Shown here: in pieces, positions 6,810 to 8,277 of the stretch
Layout of the letters: every line of letters starts with the position of its first letter
Numbering within the stretch: position 1 is the first letter of the stretch
Source of the DNA: Mucilaginibacter sp. UBA4741
GTDB lineage: Bacteria > Bacteroidota > Bacteroidia > Sphingobacteriales > Sphingobacteriaceae
NCBI GenBank assembly: GCA_002403905.1
Contig: DHIR01000209.1
Coordinates: 2,706 to 10,982, forward strand
DNA: 8,277 nucleotides
Direction of reading: 5' to 3'
The notes under the pieces: model-generated
Told to the model about the DNA's origin: nothing
Databases searched by the model: none
Seen by the model: the letters and a program-made list of their open reading frames with translations, nothing else
Position numbers and translations under genes: made by a program

Positions 6810-7046
6810 ATGACCGATCTGCCCGTATATACCAAATCACAACTGGCCCTGCGCAACGGGCAGGATAAGCCAGAAGTGTGGATAGCCTACAAGGGACTGA
6901 TCTATGATGTTACCCGCAGCCGGCTTTGGCGCAATGGCAAACATTACGAGCACTGGGCCGGCCAGGACCTTACCCACGAGCTTGGCGATGCCCCGCATGA
7001 TGAATGGGTGTTTCAGAATTTTGACGCGATAGGGAAATTGGGGTAG
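6810..7046 (+). CDS. Small soluble cytochrome b5-like haem-binding protein
   Basis: The 78-aa product resembles the short prokaryotic cytochrome b5 domain: YTKSQLALRNG (7-17) for the leading helix, VWIAYKGLIYDVT (23-35) for the strand pair, then W-NG-H (40-45), AGQDLT (50-55) and APHDE (61-65). The likely axial haem ligands are H63 and either H45 or H48. The eukaryotic HPGG motif is absent, as is usual in this subgroup. There is no signal peptide or membrane helix, so it should be cytoplasmic and may pass electrons to an oxygenase, hydroxylase or desaturase; a link to carotenoid metabolism is only suggested by its position divergent from crtI. In-frame TTG (6801) and GTG (6804) codons precede ATG 6810, but they overlap the -7 box, so the ATG is preferred. 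Confidence 0.82.
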   Translation: MTDLPVYTKSQLALRNGQDKPEVWIAYKGLIYDVTRSRLWRNGKHYEHWAGQDLTHELGDAPHDEWVFQNFDAIGKLG

Positions 7047-7080
7047 TATTTTATTTGTTATTATTAGATGCACGTACTAT

Positions 7081-7185
7081 CATAGCTTTCAAACGCAAAA
7101 AGTGAGTTCTTCTTTAGGCAACTATACATCAAACACCAATAGCCTGCAAATAACTATTGGGTTTAGGCTCAATAAAAAACCATAA
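7081..7185 (+). pseudogene. Orphan 3' remnant resembling the C-terminus of an outer-membrane beta-barrel protein
   Basis: A reading frame without ATG runs from 7033 (after a stop at 7030-7032) to TAA at 7183-7185. From 7081 it encodes 34 residues that look like the tail of a Bacteroidota beta-barrel: VSSSLGNYTSNTN, then SLQITIGFRLNKKP, an alternating hydrophobic final strand ending in an aromatic-plus-R-L motif. No start codon or upstream barrel sequence exists, because the cytochrome b5 gene occupies the preceding DNA. I read this as the surviving end of a deleted gene. The call rests on the look of about 30 residues only; chance coding is possible. Confidence 0.35.
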
Positions 7186-7206
7186 TTACTTATACCTATC
7201 AAAACA

Positions 7207-7238
7207 AGAAAAGGCGGAGTATTTATTCCGCCTTTTCT
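7207..7238. terminator. Bidirectional Rho-independent terminator
   Basis: A perfect 12-bp stem AGAAAAGGCGGA (7207-7218) and TCCGCCTTTTCT (7227-7238) encloses an 8-nt loop. The arms end in A-rich and T-rich stretches on either strand, with a TGTTTT tail following on the minus strand. It sits 24 bp past the PfkB kinase stop and also downstream of the convergent cytochrome b5 gene, so it can end both transcripts. Confidence 0.85.
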
Positions 7239-7261
7239 GTTATAAAATGGTGTATTACTGA

Positions 7262-8179
7262 CTATGCTATCTCGAAAGATGATAGTTGCACAAACTCTTG
7301 TACACGAGCACTTACTTCTGCTTCGCTAAGGTTTTTAATTTTCTCTGTACCAAATTTCTCTACGCAGAATGAAGCTAATGCCGAACCAAAAATGATAGCG
7401 TTCTTCATATTATTAAAATTTACGGTACCCACTTTGGCCATATAACCAATAAAGCCACCCGCGAAGGTATCGCCGGCTCCGGTTGGGTCAAATACTTCCG
7501 CTAATGGTAATGCAGGTGCCGAGAATATTTTATCCTCATGGAATAATAACGCGCCATGCTCGCCTTTTTTAATGATCAGGTATTTAGGGCCCATAGTTAA
7601 TATTTTACGGGCTGCCTTAACTAACGAGTATTCGCCTGATAACTGACGGGCCTCGGCATCATTAATAGTTAATACATCTATCAGTTTTATGGTTTCCAGT
7701 AAGTCGTCCATTGCAATGTCCATCCAAAAGTTCATGGTATCCATTACAATTAGTTTAGGGCGATTTTTAAGGCGTTTAATAACCGTTTGCTGTACTTGCG
7801 GGGTAAGATTACCCAGCATAAGGTATTCGCAATCCTGGTAGCTTTCCGGTATTATGGGATCAAAATCAGCCAATACGTTTAGTTCGGTTACCAGCGTATC
7901 ACGGCTGTTCATATCGTTATGATACTTACCACTCCAAAAAAACGATTTTTCGCCTTTTTTAATTTGTAAACCTTCGGTATTTATACCGTGATCGTTAAAG
8001 TCTTTTATCTCGCTTTCAGGGAAATCATCGCCAACAACGGCAACAATTTTTATCTTATCATAAAAGTATGATGCAGCTAAACCTGCATAGGTTGCAGCAC
8101 CACCAACTATTTTATCTGTCTTACCAAACGGTGTCTCAATTGCGTCAAACGCCACAGTACCAATAACTAATAAACTCAT
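7262..8179 (-). CDS. PfkB/ribokinase-family sugar or nucleoside kinase
   Basis: The 305-aa cytoplasmic kinase should transfer phosphate from ATP to the hydroxymethyl group of a sugar, nucleoside or related substrate. It shows the N-terminal substrate-side glycine motif GGAATYAG (26-33), VGDDFP (49-54) after the core strands, TINDAEA (171-177) and the C-terminal PfkB signature DPTGAGDTFAGGF (231-243) with catalytic base D237 and the GAGD anion hole. Length is normal. The substrate cannot be assigned from the sequence; ribokinase-, adenosine kinase- and fructokinase-like roles are all possible. It is transcribed towards the hairpin at 7207-7238. The upstream side is cut by the window end, so operon partners are unknown. 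Confidence 0.92.
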   Translation of the reverse strand: MSLLVIGTVAFDAIETPFGKTDKIVGGAATYAGLAASYFYDKIKIVAVVGDDFPESEIKDFNDHGINTEGLQIKKGEKSFFWSGKYHNDMNSRDTLVTELNVLADFDPIIPESYQDCEYLMLGNLTPQVQQTVIKRLKNRPKLIVMDTMNFWMDIAMDDLLETIKLIDVLTINDAEARQLSGEYSLVKAARKILTMGPKYLIIKKGEHGALLFHEDKIFSAPALPLAEVFDPTGAGDTFAGGFIGYMAKVGTVNFNNMKNAIIFGSALASFCVEKFGTEKIKNLSEAEVSARVQEFVQLSSFEIA

Positions 8180-8204
8180 TTAAATATTTTTCTAATTTTT
8201 TTGA

Positions 8205-8212
8205 CAAATATT
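8205..8212 (-). promoter_or_regulatory. Possible -7 box for the PfkB kinase
   Basis: The minus strand reads AATATTTG here, one mismatch from TAnnTTTG, about 25 bp upstream of the kinase ATG. No TTG is seen 17-23 bp further upstream, so this is weak. The rest of the 98 bp to the window end shows no recognisable gene. Confidence 0.25.
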
Positions 8213-8277
8213 GTGAAATTAACGCAGTAATCATACCGGGCATGCCATAAACCTCAGGGCAGACGCATTAAAATTTG

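Noticed and set aside
8231..8275. Short minus-strand frame that could be the end of an upstream gene (…SALRFMACPV then stop)
   Set aside because: Only about 14 residues are visible before the window edge. Other minus frames are similarly open for short stretches (one runs into the kinase start region for about 40 codons), so none can be preferred.

Overview
The window looks like chromosomal DNA from a member of the Bacteroidota, most likely Sphingobacteriaceae (Mucilaginibacter/Pedobacter-like). The evidence is promoter-like boxes of the Bacteroidota type (TTG/TTTG plus TAnnTTTG), start codons preceded by A-rich stretches instead of Shine-Dalgarno sites, a membrane LytS-type kinase paired with a LytTR regulator, and a secreted GH29 fucosidase divergent from a cupin-AraC regulator. 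The genus is an inference from family resemblance; no database was searched.

Layout from left to right: (1) a GC-rich intergenic repeat at the window edge; (2) a secreted alpha-L-fucosidase on the minus strand; (3) a 215-bp divergent promoter region containing a perfect 18-bp palindrome; (4) an AraC-family regulator on the plus strand; (5) a second repeat copy that exactly fills the gap between two convergent stop codons; (6) a minus-strand operon of a LytS-type sensor histidine kinase and its LytTR response regulator, joined by a TAATG stop/start overlap; (7) a third repeat copy that forms a large imperfect hairpin and supplies the stop codon of the next gene; (8) a CrtI-type phytoene desaturase on the minus strand; (9) an 86-bp divergent promoter region; (10) a 78-aa soluble cytochrome b5-like protein whose predicted transcript start coincides with its ATG; (11) an orphan coding remnant resembling the last strand of an outer-membrane beta-barrel; (12) a perfect 12-bp-stem bidirectional terminator; (13) a PfkB-family sugar/nucleoside kinase on the minus strand; (14) about 100 bp of upstream sequence to the window end.

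Functionally there are four small units: fucoside release with a probable sugar-responsive regulator; a two-component signalling pair; a carotenoid desaturation step next to a possible electron-transfer haem protein; and a PfkB kinase of unknown substrate. They do not form one obvious pathway. I do not see a convincing new multi-gene system. The most unusual signals are the three-copy repeat family placed at gene 3' ends, the beta-barrel remnant, and the compact promoter architecture between crtI and the cytochrome b5 gene.
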